Part shown: positions 54,010 through 64,000 of the stretch, piece by piece
How positions within the stretch are numbered: position 1 is the stretch's first letter
How the letters are laid out: each line of letters opens with the position of its first letter
Assembly (NCBI GenBank): GCA_002005505.1
Contig: MVGU01001523.1
Coordinates: forward strand, 24,585 to 88,584
Length of the DNA: 64,000 nt
Direction: 5' to 3'
DNA from: Botryococcus braunii
Lineage: Eukaryota; Chlorophyta; Trebouxiophyceae
The notes under the pieces: model-generated
Told to the model about the DNA's origin: nothing
Database searches by the model: none
Seen by the model: the letters and a program-made list of their open reading frames with translations, nothing else
Translations under genes and position numbers: made by a program

Positions 54010-56459
54010 CCCTTAAGTGCTCCAGAAGGTAACATCTCTGCTTTCTTTCCAAATCCCGTTTCCCATATAAATTCTATATGCCTTTGACGCACTGGAATAC
54101 CCTGTGAAGAGACCAGGGGAGGTCTTAGACTCAAACACTCCCCTTTGGTGATCAGGTATGTGCACATGTGCTAGACAGCCAAAAGTCCTGAGCAGGGATA
54201 CATCGGGCTTTACCCCATGGAAGGCTTCATAAGGCGTCTTGTCACGTCCAGTCACAGGTCCCATATTGTACAGGATGCAGGCTGTCTCCACTGCTTCCTT
54301 CCAGAGTGACTGTTTGGCAGCTGCATGCAACATGAGTGTTCTGGCCTTCTCCTTGATTGTTCGGTTCATCCGTTCAGCAACGCCATTTTGCTGAGGCGTG
54401 TATGCTGCAGAGGTCTCAAATTTAATTCCCTCCTGCGTACAGAAACCCTTCAATGTACTGTTGAGGAATTCTGTCCCCCTGTCAGTACGAATGCACTTAA
54501 CAGAGCGGTTCAACTGCCTCTGCCAAAAATCAGGAGGTCTCTGACTGCACTGCTGATTGCATCCTTGGTTTTTACTGCCAGGGCTATGAAATAGTGCGTA
54601 GCCTCATCCACAATCGTGACAAAGAAGCGCTCCCCAGTAATAGCTGTAGGGGAGATGGGGCCAACTGTGTCCAAATGAATTCTCTCAAGGGGCTCAGTGG
54701 CTGCTCTGGAACTGGTTCCAAAAGGGGGACGACTGTGCTTTCCTTGAATGCACGCTTCACATGAAGAGTGACAGTTTGCGCAAGGGGAGAGAGATACAGG
54801 GATGCCCAGGACCAAATCTTCAGACTGCAGTCGCCTCATATTAACCTCCCCTGGGTGCCCCAGTCTACTGTGCCACAGTGCTCTCAATCTGCAATCATGA
54901 GCGACTGGTGCTCTGGCTGTGTTAACAAACACAGAGACAGGGTTTCTGACTGGACTGACCTTCTGCAAGAAATACAGGCCATTTCTCTGTGCAACTGAAC
55001 AAGACCAGTTTTGAGCGCCACGCATACCAGTGTAACTTCCCACACTGTCTGTCACAAATCTAGCCCCATCACGTATAGCAGCTGTCACTGAAATCAGATT
55101 AGCTGTAGCTGAAGGAACACAATGCACATTGTGAAGCCACAGGGGTTGCTGTTCTGCACTGCTCAAGCACAGGGAACCAGTTGCAATTATCTGTCCCGTG
55201 GCATCTGACGTAGCCATATGCAAAGGAATGGGATTTCTGTGCAGCATGGGGGAATGTAGCAGGGACAGATCATTGACTAGGTGGATGGTGGCTCCACTGT
55301 CCACCAGAAAACTTCTCGCTTCTGGCATGACGCGTGTTGGTGTTAAGACATTCAGAGAAATCATGGCAGACATACCAGAGGGTGGTGGATATCCCCCGGG
55401 GAAAAAGTTGTTGCCGTTCCCGCTGCCCTCCGGAGGTCGAGCCACTGCAGCCGATGCTTGATTTTGGAATTGCGGAAGCAGATTGGCCATTGCAGCCATG
55501 ACTTGCTGCAGGTTCTGTTGCATCTTCTCGTCCGCCTCCTTCTTGAGGCAGTTCCTCTCAAAATGGCCTAGCTTGTTGCAGTAGCGGCAGCGCCTGTTGT
55601 CACGCCGGTCCCGTCCCTCCACCTTGGTCGATGAAGCTTGGCCCCCCTGGCCTCCAGCTTGGGTCTCCTGTGGGCTTGCAGTCCCTGGTGTGGTGGAGTA
55701 GGCTGGTGTGATGGCTGCCCTGGCCACAGGGGTGACTCTGGGGACCTGGTCGTTGAAGCCCAGTCCCTTGGCTGTGGTGGAGATGATCTCCCACAGTCCC
55801 TCCAGATCCTTCCCAGCAGATGAGGAGAACATCCCAGTCTCCTTCGCTTCCTCTGGCAGGCCCTTGATGATTGCCAGCTTGGCTTCTCTCTCCATGATGG
55901 AGTGCCCATTTCGCTTGAGTGCATGGAAGAGTGCCACCTTCCTGTTGTAGTAGTCCTCCAACGTTTCTGTCTCTCCCATGCTGGTGTGTAGGAGCTCCAG
56001 CCAGCGTGCTGTTACCTCCTGGTCTGCCCCTCCAGTAAAACGCTCTCGAACCCACTGGTAGGCATTGGCTGCCACTTGCATTGCAGCCAGCTTGGCACCC
56101 CACGCCTTGGGGACGCTCTCAATCAGCATTAGGAGCGCTGCTGCATTCTCCTCTGTGTCTGGCATTGGAGCTTCAATGGCTGCCTTGCACCTTTTGAGGC
56201 CACAGGCTGCCACATATGCCAGATCCCAGAGTGGAAATTCCACTCCCTCTCTGTCCAGAGTCACTGGACATTTGACATTCGTGGTGACGACGCCACCGGT
56301 TTTCGTCATTGCGATGCACATCTCTCCACTCTGCGCAGTGGAGTTTGCTGGCTGGCTGGGTGATGCACTGATGGAGGAGCCAGACCCAGCTGATCCAGAC
56401 TCCGTTGCAGTGCGCTTACTTCTCGTTTTCATGATCACTTGTCTGCTTCTAGTTTTCAT
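54010..56459 (-). pseudogene. F gag, protease, integrase
   Basis: Minus strand from ATG 56459 (MKTRSRQV, the first true ATG). Gag contains WVRERFTGGADQEV and zinc knuckle CRYCNKLGHFERNC. Protease FLVDSGATIHLVND; integrase zinc block ALWHSRLGHPGEVNM and CANCHSSCEAC; core HLDTVGPIS. The frame is open for about 650 codons to 54510. A small indel then shifts it, and the next piece carries RTDRGTEF and AERMNRTIKEKAR (54513-54013). Both parts look well preserved apart from that break. Confidence 0.87.
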
Positions 56460-56745
56460 GATCAAGCCAGTTCTTGACTCCAAGCCTTAAATGACTTCCC
56501 CTGGAAGCACTTCTTCCTAGCTCTGACACTGAGTTGATCAGTCCCAGAAGTACTTCTGCTTTCCCAGCCCAGTTGCTACTGTACAACAATTCCTTCCAGC
56601 ACTACAGAAGGAATAATTTTACGTGACTAGCTCGATATGTTTGAACGGCCAGACCTCACTCGTCAGTGAAGCTCGCAGTGGGGTCCGAAACCCCTTTTCT
56701 CCCTGGAAATCTGTCGTGCGTCACTGCAAGCTCAGCTTGGAAAGC

Positions 56746-56759
56746 GTGGGCCCATAACC
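56746..56759 (-). other. F primer binding site
   Basis: On the minus strand GGTTATGGGCCCAC directly follows the LTR. It is the same tRNA-iMet anticodon-arm site as in A1, A2 and B. Confidence 0.8.
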
Positions 56760-57638
56760 TCAAGCATTTCTGCTTGCGGCGTCACCTGCAGTGATGGCAC
56801 GACGGCAGCGTCAGTTCGTAGCCTGTGGGAAAAACCGTCCACGCTACAACGTTTCCAGGAACAGCACACAGCACTCTCCAACAGTAGAGGTTGGTCAAGG
56901 ATACCAACATGCTTCGGACAAGTCTTACAAATGATGTTAACTGCTCTCACTCTTGCTAAAGACCACGTAACACTACGCTTTGCCTGATAGCAGAGTTCAG
57001 CACCAAAGAGGCCTTGCGATGTCTACTTTACGTCACTAGAATACAATAACAGTTCATCAGTAACTCAGCAAGGTCTCTTTGTGATGTTTGTAGAGTGAAA
57101 CTATCTTACCGCCACAACGGTGGACGTCAACATAAGTCTCAATGAGGTCAAACATTCAGTGCGCTCTCGTCATGCACTCTCATCAATGCACACAGCAGTA
57201 ATATCTAACTGGTCTGAATGTTTGAGCACAATCATATCTGGAACGACTTTGAGAATCCTAAACACACCTGCAGTGATGGCACGACGGCAGCGTCAGTTCG
57301 TAGCCTGTGGGAAAAACCGTCCACGCTACAACGTTTCCAGGAACAGCACACAGCACTCTCCAACAGTAGAGGTTGGTCAAGGATACCAACATGCTTCGGA
57401 CAAGTACCGAGCCGTTCCTGGGCTGCCCAGGGATGGCTCGGACTGCAAGGATCCTAAAGTACTACCATACGTAATGTCTATTGAGAACGCATATCGTACA
57501 AGTCACGTGTTATGTCATTGAGGTACGAGTATGATCTATACCGTTCATAAAGGGCTATAAAGGCTATAGTTTACACTGCTGTTGATGGCATGTGACAGGG
57601 GATGTCACTAAGTACAGTATTGACCAATTCATTCAACA
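56760..57638 (-). repeat. F 5' LTR
   Basis: On the minus strand leader copy 1 is 57405-57268, copy 2 56923-56786 (138 bp each). TGTAA at 56929-56925. The terminal hairpin arms CAAGCA and TGCTTG (56761-56776) with a GAAA loop sit directly against the primer binding site. It is one base longer than the 3' LTR (TATTGACC against TATGACC). Confidence 0.9.
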
Positions 57639-57643
57639 CAGTC

Positions 57644-59877
57644 ACGTGTTTTTGGGAGCAAGTGTCATGTCATGATTGAAAAGTCCAAAAGGGATGGTAA
57701 ATTTAGCCCTGTCAGTAAGGAGGGTATTTTCTTGGGCTATGATGGGCACAGCAAGAATTATCGTGTTCTCATGGATTCCAAAGTCACAGTGTGTGCAAGA
57801 CAATTTGTCAAGTTTGAGGAGGCCTTGTCTGATGATGATGAAATGCCTGATCTCCTTGATGTGGTGAATGATGAAGAGGACTTTCCTGTAGATTCTGAAA
57901 CTGCAATCATTGGAGAAGATGTGCATGAAACTTCTGAAGACTTGTCTCCTGTTTCTTTGGCCCCTTTGGGCACTGATCCAAGTGTCATAAGGTTTGATCA
58001 ACTAAACCTTGAAAGGGCTAAGTTTATAAGTCAAGAAAACACTAACCTTGGGGAAAATCAGGACATTACAGGTCCTGAATCCCATGGCTCGGACCCGCGT
58101 CCCGTTCAGGATGTTCCACAAGTGGTCCTCCAACAAGGTATAGTTAATGAGGCTCCTGATGTCCAACTTGAGGCTGTTGAGTTTGATTTTCTAGGTGCTG
58201 GTGTCTCACACTCACCTGCTGGTCTCTTTGGGGGTAGATATCCTGACAGAGTTAGGAACACAGTACTCCAAAATGAAGCAAATTCAGTTGAAATTTTCAG
58301 TGGGTATGTGCAAGTTCAAAAGGACACACTGATAATTGAGCCAGCAAAGTATATAGATGCAATAAATTCACCTGAGAGTGACAAGTGGGTCAGTGCAATG
58401 CAAGATGAGATGAATTCATTGAAAGCACTAGGGACCTGGTCATATGTTGTGGTTGATGACAAAACCAAGAAAAAGGCTCTTCCTGTTAAGTGGGTTTACA
58501 AAGTGAAACTTTCTGAAACTGGAGAGATTGAGAGGTTTAAAGCTAGGCTTGTGGCCAAAGGCTTTAAACAAATTTATGGTGTTGACTACACTGAAGTGTA
58601 TGCACCAGTTTCCAAGCACTCAACTCTAAGATATGTGCTATCTAAAGCAGTTGAGAGAAACATGCAGGTCCATCAAATGGATGTGAGCACTGCATTTTTG
58701 CATGGAGACCTTGAAGAGAAGGTCTTCATTCAGCAGCCAGAAGGGTTTCACATTGGTGGGCCTAACACTGTCTGCAGGTTACACAAAGCCTTGTATGGGC
58801 TTAAACAGGTCCTAGGGCCTGGTATGTCACTATCAGCAGTTTTCTAAAATCTGCTGGTTTTGTCATTTCAGATGCAGACCCATCTTTATTTATACTGCAG
58901 AGAGGTAGTTCTGAGACTGTTTATCTACTTTTATATGTGGATGATATTCTCAGGACCCCAAATGTATCTCTGAAGTGAAGTCTCTCCTTGCAAGTAAGTT
59001 TGCAGTGAAGGATTTAGGAGAGGCCCGACACTTTTTGGGTATGCAAATTACCTTTGAAAGGTATTTAGATGGCAGTCTAAAGTCAGTGAAGTTATCTAAT
59101 GAGAAGCTAATCACTGACATTTTGGACAGCTTTGGCATGACAGGCTGCAACCCCAAGGCTACACCCCTGGATAATTCATTCAAGTTGCAGAAGAATTCAG
59201 GGGATCCTTTGCCTAAAGACAACAGGTACAGGGAACTTGTGGGGGGCATTTTATATTTGGCCAACACAATTAGGCCTGATCTGTCATATGCTACTGGTGT
59301 CCTTGCACGTTTTGCAAATGCCCCTTCAAATACACATCTCAGTGCTGGCATGCATGTCTTAAAATATCTTGCTGGTACTGAGAATTTGGGGCTTGTGTGG
59401 GAGAAGAGTGACAAAGGTTTTATTGCCTTTGTTGACTCAGATTATGCAGTGGATTTGGATGGTAGAAAGTCCACCTCTGGTTTTGTTTTTATGTCTGGGT
59501 CAGCTGCAGTTTCATGGGGTAGCAAGTTGCAACCAATAGTTGCTTTGTCTACTGTTGAAGCTGAGTTTATCTCCTTGTGCACTGGAGTTCAGGAGGCACT
59601 GTGGTTCACCAAGTTGATTACTGACTTTGGTGAAAATCCTGGTAGTATTGTGGTTTACACTGACAATACTGGGGCCCTTGCTAATGTGAAGGGGATTCCC
59701 ATCACATCCAGGACTAAACACATTGCTATAAGGTACCACAGGGTCAGAGATGAGGTGGAGAATGGAGCAATTGAGCCAAAGTATGTGGCTACCAGTGAGA
59801 ATATTGCTGATTTCTTCACTAAGGTACTTTCCAAGGTCACTTTTGCCAAGCTTAGAGCAATGGCAGGTCTTAGATAA
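57644..59877 (+). pseudogene. E integrase end, RT, RNase H
   Basis: It resumes after the TSD with GSKCHVMIEKSKRDGKFSPV; the frame differs by a 2-base insertion-type change in a T run. After an acidic linker, RT starts at YIDAINSPESDKWVSAMQ, with YTEVYAPVSKHSTLRYVLSK and QMDVSTAFLHGDLEEKVFI. A break near 58800 after GLKQ, and another near 58950 after the YVDDIL motif, shift frames. The end (58975-59877) is open: RNase H with VDSDYAVDLDGRKSTSGFVF and YTDNTGALANVKG. Confidence 0.85.
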
Positions 59878-59941
59878 ATTTGTGACCTATTTTCAAACAA
59901 TATTTTTTTTTGAGATGTTTCTCCCTACACATGAGGGGAGG

Positions 59942-60810
59942 TGTTAGAAAAATGGACACTAACATGTATACCTTAGGTATGTCTTCAACATGTTGGGTCA
60001 TTTCATCTTAGCATGTTTGTCAGCCACATCAATTCATTTCAAGGGTTTATAATATTAAGAATGCTCATAAACATTAAGGTACAATCTTAGTTCACTTGGG
60101 TGTGTTTGTACTGTATGGTACTTTAAGGTAAATTGACACTCATAGTGATTTATAGAGGCCCTGATACAATTTCGGGCTGTTTTCTGGTTGTTTTCTAGTA
60201 AGGTATACTTATACCGGATCTCATCGATCGTGAGACTTTAAGTCCTGCGGTCCTTGGTGTTTGATTCGAGGTTCGTATCGGTTGGTGAGTTAAAGTTTCG
60301 AGTCACTTAGATTCGAGATTAGCATCGATCGAGATTTGTACTATTCATCGACGACCATGTCGAATCATGAGGTACATTGAAATTCCAGTGCATAGTACTG
60401 AGGCATGCAAACTCGATCGTGCCCGTACTCTCTTAAGATCTGGAGTTGCAAACCTGTCAGGAGGCTAATAAATGAGTAGTCTCCTTAGTTAGTATATATA
60501 GGAAGTGTCCAAGGGATCAGTCAGTCTTGAGTGCCCTTATCAAGCTCCTGTCCCGTTTGCTTGGTCGTGTTTCGTCCACTTCTACAAGCTTTCACTTGGG
60601 CACAGTTCACTTACTCAAAGAGTGTGAGTCACAGGTAATGCAACATCGTTAGTTTAGTAGTTATTGTAACAAAGTCTTGAGTGCCCTTATCAAGCTCCTG
60701 TCCCGTTTGCTTGGTCGTGTTTCGTCCACTTCTACAAGCTTTCACTTGGGCACAGTTCACTTACTCAAAGAGTGTGAGTCACAGGGATTTTATACTAATT
60801 CCAAATTCCA
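59942..60810 (+). repeat. E 3' LTR with LTR intron
   Basis: Starts TGTTAGAAAAATGG after GAGGGGAGG. TATATATA (60493-60500) lies exactly 30 bp before leader copy 1 (60523-60634). Copy 1 ends GTCACAG and is followed by GTAATG. TGTAA (60665-60669) precedes copy 2 (60673-60784), which ends GTCACAG followed by GGATTT. The copies are 112 bp each; the predicted intron is 60635-60784 (150 nt). The right end is uncertain. Confidence 0.85.
60493..60500 (+). promoter_or_regulatory. TATA box of E LTR
   Basis: TATATATA starts 30 bp upstream of the first leader copy, the clearest promoter signal in the window. It places the transcription start at the repeat boundary near 60523. Confidence 0.7.
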
Positions 60811-61690
60811 CAAATTCTGTTTTGATGATGCCATTACGCTAAAGCATCTCTCATAACTAATCCGTAGAAGTGTAAAGTATGTACGGCATAGCACAGTCAA
60901 AAAGATAAAGAACAAGAAGTACGCCCCGGTTCCACTGTACATCTGTATGCGCTACATTCCGTTCCCCCAGAGGCATATCTCTTGCAAAACCTTGGGAGTG
61001 CCAAATAACTTTTCGCTTTATTCTTGTCGTCGGCTATCAGAACAAGTGAATCTTGATGCGCTTGCCCGATTGGGTTCTTTAATGCGGTCAGTCGTTGGAA
61101 GGTGTTGCGAGCCTGGTAACGGGACAGATGTCTGGAGGTGCCGGCAATCCTAGCCGGTCACCAAGCTGCATGCAGTTGAGTTCATGTACCGAAAGCCACG
61201 AGCTGTCGAGAATCGGCGTCCTCGGGAAACGGAGTGGCTAGCACGTGACCGTTTCGGCCGCCCAGCTGACGGACGGATGCGTAACTGTATTTTAAGGTAG
61301 CATGAACTAGATTTGCGAAAACCTCTAATTTTGGGCTTTCGTATATTTGGCAAATTTCGGTACAGAGATAGAAGGGCCTGCTCATGTGCTTTTTAAGACG
61401 TCCGGGGCGTCTACGGGTGTTGCGAATCGCAACTTGCGACGAGATATTTACAAAATTGTTCAGCGCTTGGTGATTCTGTATGAATGAATCGCACGCGTTC
61501 ATTCCGGCGAATTTCCGCATGCTGGTCTAGACATGAGCAAAGTCTTGGCATTTTTAAACCGGTTCAACGCCGTGACGGATGCGACGGATAGCCGGACGTT
61601 GTGGGTGAGTATGCATGCTGCTTTTACGTGCATCCGGGGCAGATACGTAAAATTGAGGCACAATCCGATTTGGAGATGATAATGGTTTTG
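60811..61690. other. host DNA, no clear gene
   Basis: I see no convincing gene. A short open stretch near 61035-61110 (SEQVNLDALARLGSLMRSVV) looks protein-like but has no context to confirm it. Confidence 0.35.
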
Positions 61691-61821
61691 AAGGGCAACT
61701 TGCACCTGTGATTGGGCGGAGCCTCCGAGAACTTGGCACTGAACATCTTGCCCGATTGAAACATCAAATGGCCATTGAAGGGGAGCCAGAGGACTGTCTT
61801 GGGGTGCCTTGGATAAGAAAG
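61691..61821 (+). CDS. candidate host exon, unknown product
   Basis: An open stretch reads GQLAPVIGRSLRELGTEHLA, then ends PEDCLGVPWIRK at a donor (AAG, then GTGCGC). Its 5' end is unclear. The helical, Leu/Glu-rich text looks coding, but I do not recognise it and find no neighbour exon with confidence. Confidence 0.3.
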
Positions 61822-62422
61822 GTGCGCATGACTTCGTGGGATGTGTTGAAGAGTATATATAAGCTTATCTTGTTCTGTCGATGTGAGACACAGAATCGCA
61901 GAATACTCACCTGAGACACATAATACTCACCTTTCTTCCCTAAGGACGTGCTGGGAGGCCCAGCAGATGACTTCAAACAGTATATAATGCGCTTTCTCTG
62001 TAATTTGCTAGAAAGGGCACTGCGGGAAAAGGAGGGTAGGGCGTTTTGTCATGTGTAGTGCCGGTTTGGGGCTAGTGCTTTTGGAGCACGTCATTCCAGG
62101 CAGGACACGATACTGCATGTGGGTGTACCAATGATACTCATTGTTTTGTGTCTGGCGTCTTGCTCGGTTATGGGGGACTCTGCCTCTCATTCTGCTGTGG
62201 TAGTCTTCAGAGTTGTTTATTGTTATCAGTTTGCTGCCTATCGCCGAACACTTGCTTGGAGTTTTCAATCATGACATCCTGCAAGAAGTATTGGCATAAT
62301 CAGGAGTTGCAAAGGGCCGCTCCCCCCCCCTCCCCATGGGGGGAGAAACCCCCCCTCCCCCCTGGGGAGGGAGGGGGGGGACCATGGTCAAGTGATTCTC
62401 TTTTTACCTCGTGGTTGTGCAG
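61822..62422. other. host DNA with GC-rich inverted repeat
   Basis: No gene seen. At 62320-62385 are alternating C and G runs (CCCCATGGGG, then CCCCCCTCCCCCCTGGGGAG) that can fold back on each other. The acceptor GTGGTTGTGCAG of the kinase exon ends the stretch. Confidence 0.5.
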
Positions 62423-64000
62423 GCGCCCCGGAGCAGGTATATCTGGTTAGAGGAGCTCGGCCGGGGCCGTTTTGGAACACTTATCTTGTCCAGCACAAGG
62501 AAACGGGGGAGCATTTTGCTGTGAAGCAGATTTCGAAAACTCAGCCGTCATTCAAGCCTGGCCGCATCCTCACTGAAGTCAAAGTTCATGCCACTCTGAA
62601 AGATATCCATGTTGCGTGGGTAACTGACAAAATGTGCTCCAGTAGACTACGTAGGGCGGGGTCATCTTCTCTCCAGCAGATCAGTTGACACCTGAGTGTG
62701 GTCTCTACCTGACATGCAAGTTTTCAAGCATGCATAGGGAGGTTTTGTTGGGTCAGCGAGACTTGCTCTTATGAATCCGTAGGCCAGGGTGTGTGAGTCT
62801 TGTCTCATGTACAAATTTTGAGTTCGAGTTGGCTCAAGGACGTGTTTTTTGCTTCATGTCTAAGTTGGGTGTGCTGAAGGTACTCTATGAAGCCTGTCCT
62901 GGCATGAGATGTTTTCTTGTAGTTCCAAAACTTTCATATGCGGCGACGTTGTAGATGGGAGGTTTCATCGAGAGTCCAAATGCGTGTTTAAGACATGTTT
63001 GTGTGGTTTCACAGATCTCCGCGAGGTTTGGGAAGACTCCACACATATATATCTTATTATGGGCGTGTCTTGGTGGGGAGTTGTTTGAGAGAGTGGCCGA
63101 CGGAGCCTACATGAGTGAAGCTGCTGCAGCAGATGTTGCGAGAGTGATTCTGCAAGTCCTCGCCTACTGCCATTCCCAGGGAATCGTGCACAGAGATGTT
63201 AAACCTGAAAATTACCTCATCAGGTATGGACCATCGTTGTATACGACCATTTTTTTTTGCTTTTGTGAGGCATCATGTGTAATTTCAGCCGTGTTTGCCG
63301 AAAATTATCATTTGTGCTGGGAGCCTCACCTTCATGCCGCATAGTGGATGATTGTTTTAAAGAATCCTTGTGCAAGGGTCGAAAACCAGCCTACGGTCCC
63401 TTTGAGGATTGGCGGGGGATGGAAAACAGCCGTTCGCGCTTAATCCGGGTGATGTATCCCTTCGGCTGATGCCTCCGTTCTGGGGAAACACTGACCAGGA
63501 GATCTTTGCCTCGATTCGATCAACGCGCTTGGACCTGAATACTACACCTTGGCCACATATTTCCAAGGCTGCCAAAGACCTTGTGAGCAGGTAGCATCCT
63601 GGTGGTCGCTTCCCTGTATTTGGATTGCTGAAATGTAGCTGTTGCCCTCCTGGCATACGTAATGGTGATTGATGCCCAATTTGTGTCTTAATGTGTCAAA
63701 TCCCCGGAGGCCTACTGTCTTTGTGCTGCTGTGGGGTTCTCTCTTGAGGGCTGGCATTGCTACATCATGCTGCTCTGTGTTGACGATGTCTTTATCTCCT
63801 TTGGAGTTTTCTGTAGAATGAATGGGCACATTGGGAAATGTCTGGAGTGTAAGAATGCTCGCTCGTGATCCTGCTTCCCGCATTACAACAGAGGAAGCTC
63901 TGAGGCATCCATGGCTGTCAGACACATCGCTTGCCCAGTGGCGCGCCTTTGCATCGCTCCATCTCCATGCGTCTGCGTTCTTTCACACGCCTCCAGAGGC
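62423..64000 (+). pseudogene. CaMK/CDPK-type Ser/Thr kinase, damaged
   Basis: Exon pieces: 62423-62619 (glycine loop ELGRGRFG in one frame, then HKETGEHFAVKQIS with the ATP-binding Lys in another); 63015-63223 (CLGGELFERV, and the catalytic loop HRDVKPEN near its end, donor CAG then GTATGG); about 63467-63590 (MPPFWGNTDQEIF, a CDPK-like subdomain IX-X text, ending VSR at a donor); 63854-64000 (MLARDPASRITTEEALRHPWL), running off the window. One-base frame changes occur in the glycine-loop exon and before CLGGELF. No DFG or APE motif can be found between 63223 and 63467, so the activation segment is missing. The family is calcium-dependent kinase or PEP-carboxylase-kinase-like. EF-hands, if any, would lie beyond the edge. 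Confidence 0.65.

Larger units (their letters stand above)
50599..57638 (-). mobile_element. Ty1/copia element F
   Basis: 7,040 bp with the perfect TSD CAGTC (50594-50598 and 57639-57643), inserted into the integrase C-terminal region of E. The LTRs are 879 (5', 56760-57638) and 878 bp (3', 50599-51476), with about four differences. On the minus strand they begin TGTTGAATG and end GCTTGA, so the 3' terminus is GA rather than CA. Primer binding site 56746-56759; gag-pol broken by several indels. Confidence 0.93.
48854..60810 (+). mobile_element. Ty1/copia element E, decayed, split by F
   Basis: A different copia lineage (Gag of the UBN2 type, distinct RT). The coding remains are 48854-50598 and 57644-59877, interrupted by F with TSD CAGTC. 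The N-terminal part of gag, leader and 5' LTR are missing. The 3' LTR starts at 59942. The right end is approximate because there is no second LTR to compare. At least four frameshifts. Confidence 0.82.

Noticed and set aside
53163..54087. Long plus-strand open frames of 241 and 223 codons
   Set aside because: They are antisense to the F linker, Ser/His/Leu-rich and without domains; shadows of the minus-strand polyprotein.
62437..62450. A 14-bp micro-intron in the kinase to rescue the glycine-loop frame
   Set aside because: Far below any usual intron size, and a second frame change later in the gene argues for damage or sequence error.
1..64000. Endogenous retrovirus or viral envelope genes
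   Set aside because: No envelope-like ORF follows any pol; all elements end at RNase H or integrase as in plain LTR retrotransposons.

Overview
The window is nuclear DNA of a eukaryote, most likely a green-lineage alga. The evidence is a CaMK/CDPK-type kinase split by GT-AG introns at the right end, other intron-split gene pieces, and TGTAA, the green-algal poly(A) signal, at fixed places in the retrotransposons. I cannot name the species. About nine tenths of the window is LTR retrotransposons, mostly Ty1/copia, nested in one another.

Layout. 1-4312: Ty3/gypsy element on the minus strand, running off the left edge. 4795-9691: 5'-truncated copia 'D' (+). 9692-14401: host DNA with candidate exons on both strands. 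14500-21555: copia 'A1' (+) with both LTRs and target-site duplication (TSD) CAGAC; it lies in an intron of a minus-strand host gene (exons 14109-14401, 21789-21933, 22033-22222). 22223-34490: copia 'A3' (-), which cuts the upstream host exon and is itself split by the intact copia 'C' (23879-31719, + strand, TSD CACTG). 34491-48526: copia 'A2' (-), split by copia 'B' (35975-43306, + strand, TSD CAACC). 48527-48853: piece of a D-type LTR. 48854 to about 60.8 kb: decayed copia 'E' (+), split by copia 'F' (50599-57638, - strand, TSD CAGTC). About 60.8-64 kb: host DNA ending in a damaged kinase gene.

The most interesting finding is in the copia LTRs. In C, each 1,332-bp LTR holds a leader written twice. 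Copy 1 is exon-intron-exon-intron-exon (142, 71 and 76 bp, with GT-AG introns of 105 and 109 bp). Twenty-three bases later, copy 2 is the same 289 bp with both introns removed exactly. All the other copia families here (A, B, D, E, F) have the simpler form: one 112-147-bp segment present twice, copy 1 followed by a GT splice donor, copy 2 ending in AG, and TGTAA just before copy 2. Where a TATA-like box is visible it lies about 30 bp before copy 1.

I infer that transcripts start at copy 1, that an intron from the end of copy 1 to the end of copy 2 is removed from the 5' leader, and that the RNA 3' end forms just inside copy 2. Minus-strand strong-stop cDNA made on the spliced leader would then rebuild copy 2 in every cycle. 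If that cDNA anneals to copy 1 instead, the result is an LTR lacking exactly the intron. Such LTRs are present: 369 bp against 701 bp in A2, and 366 bp in A3.

Priming appears to use an internally cut initiator-tRNA-Met, as in Drosophila copia: the sequence GGTTATGGGCCCAC directly follows the LTR in A1, A2, B and F. Element C is the only copia with an intact gag-pol. It also carries an extra upstream ORF overlapping gag-pol, with a homopolymeric -1 slip site in the overlap.
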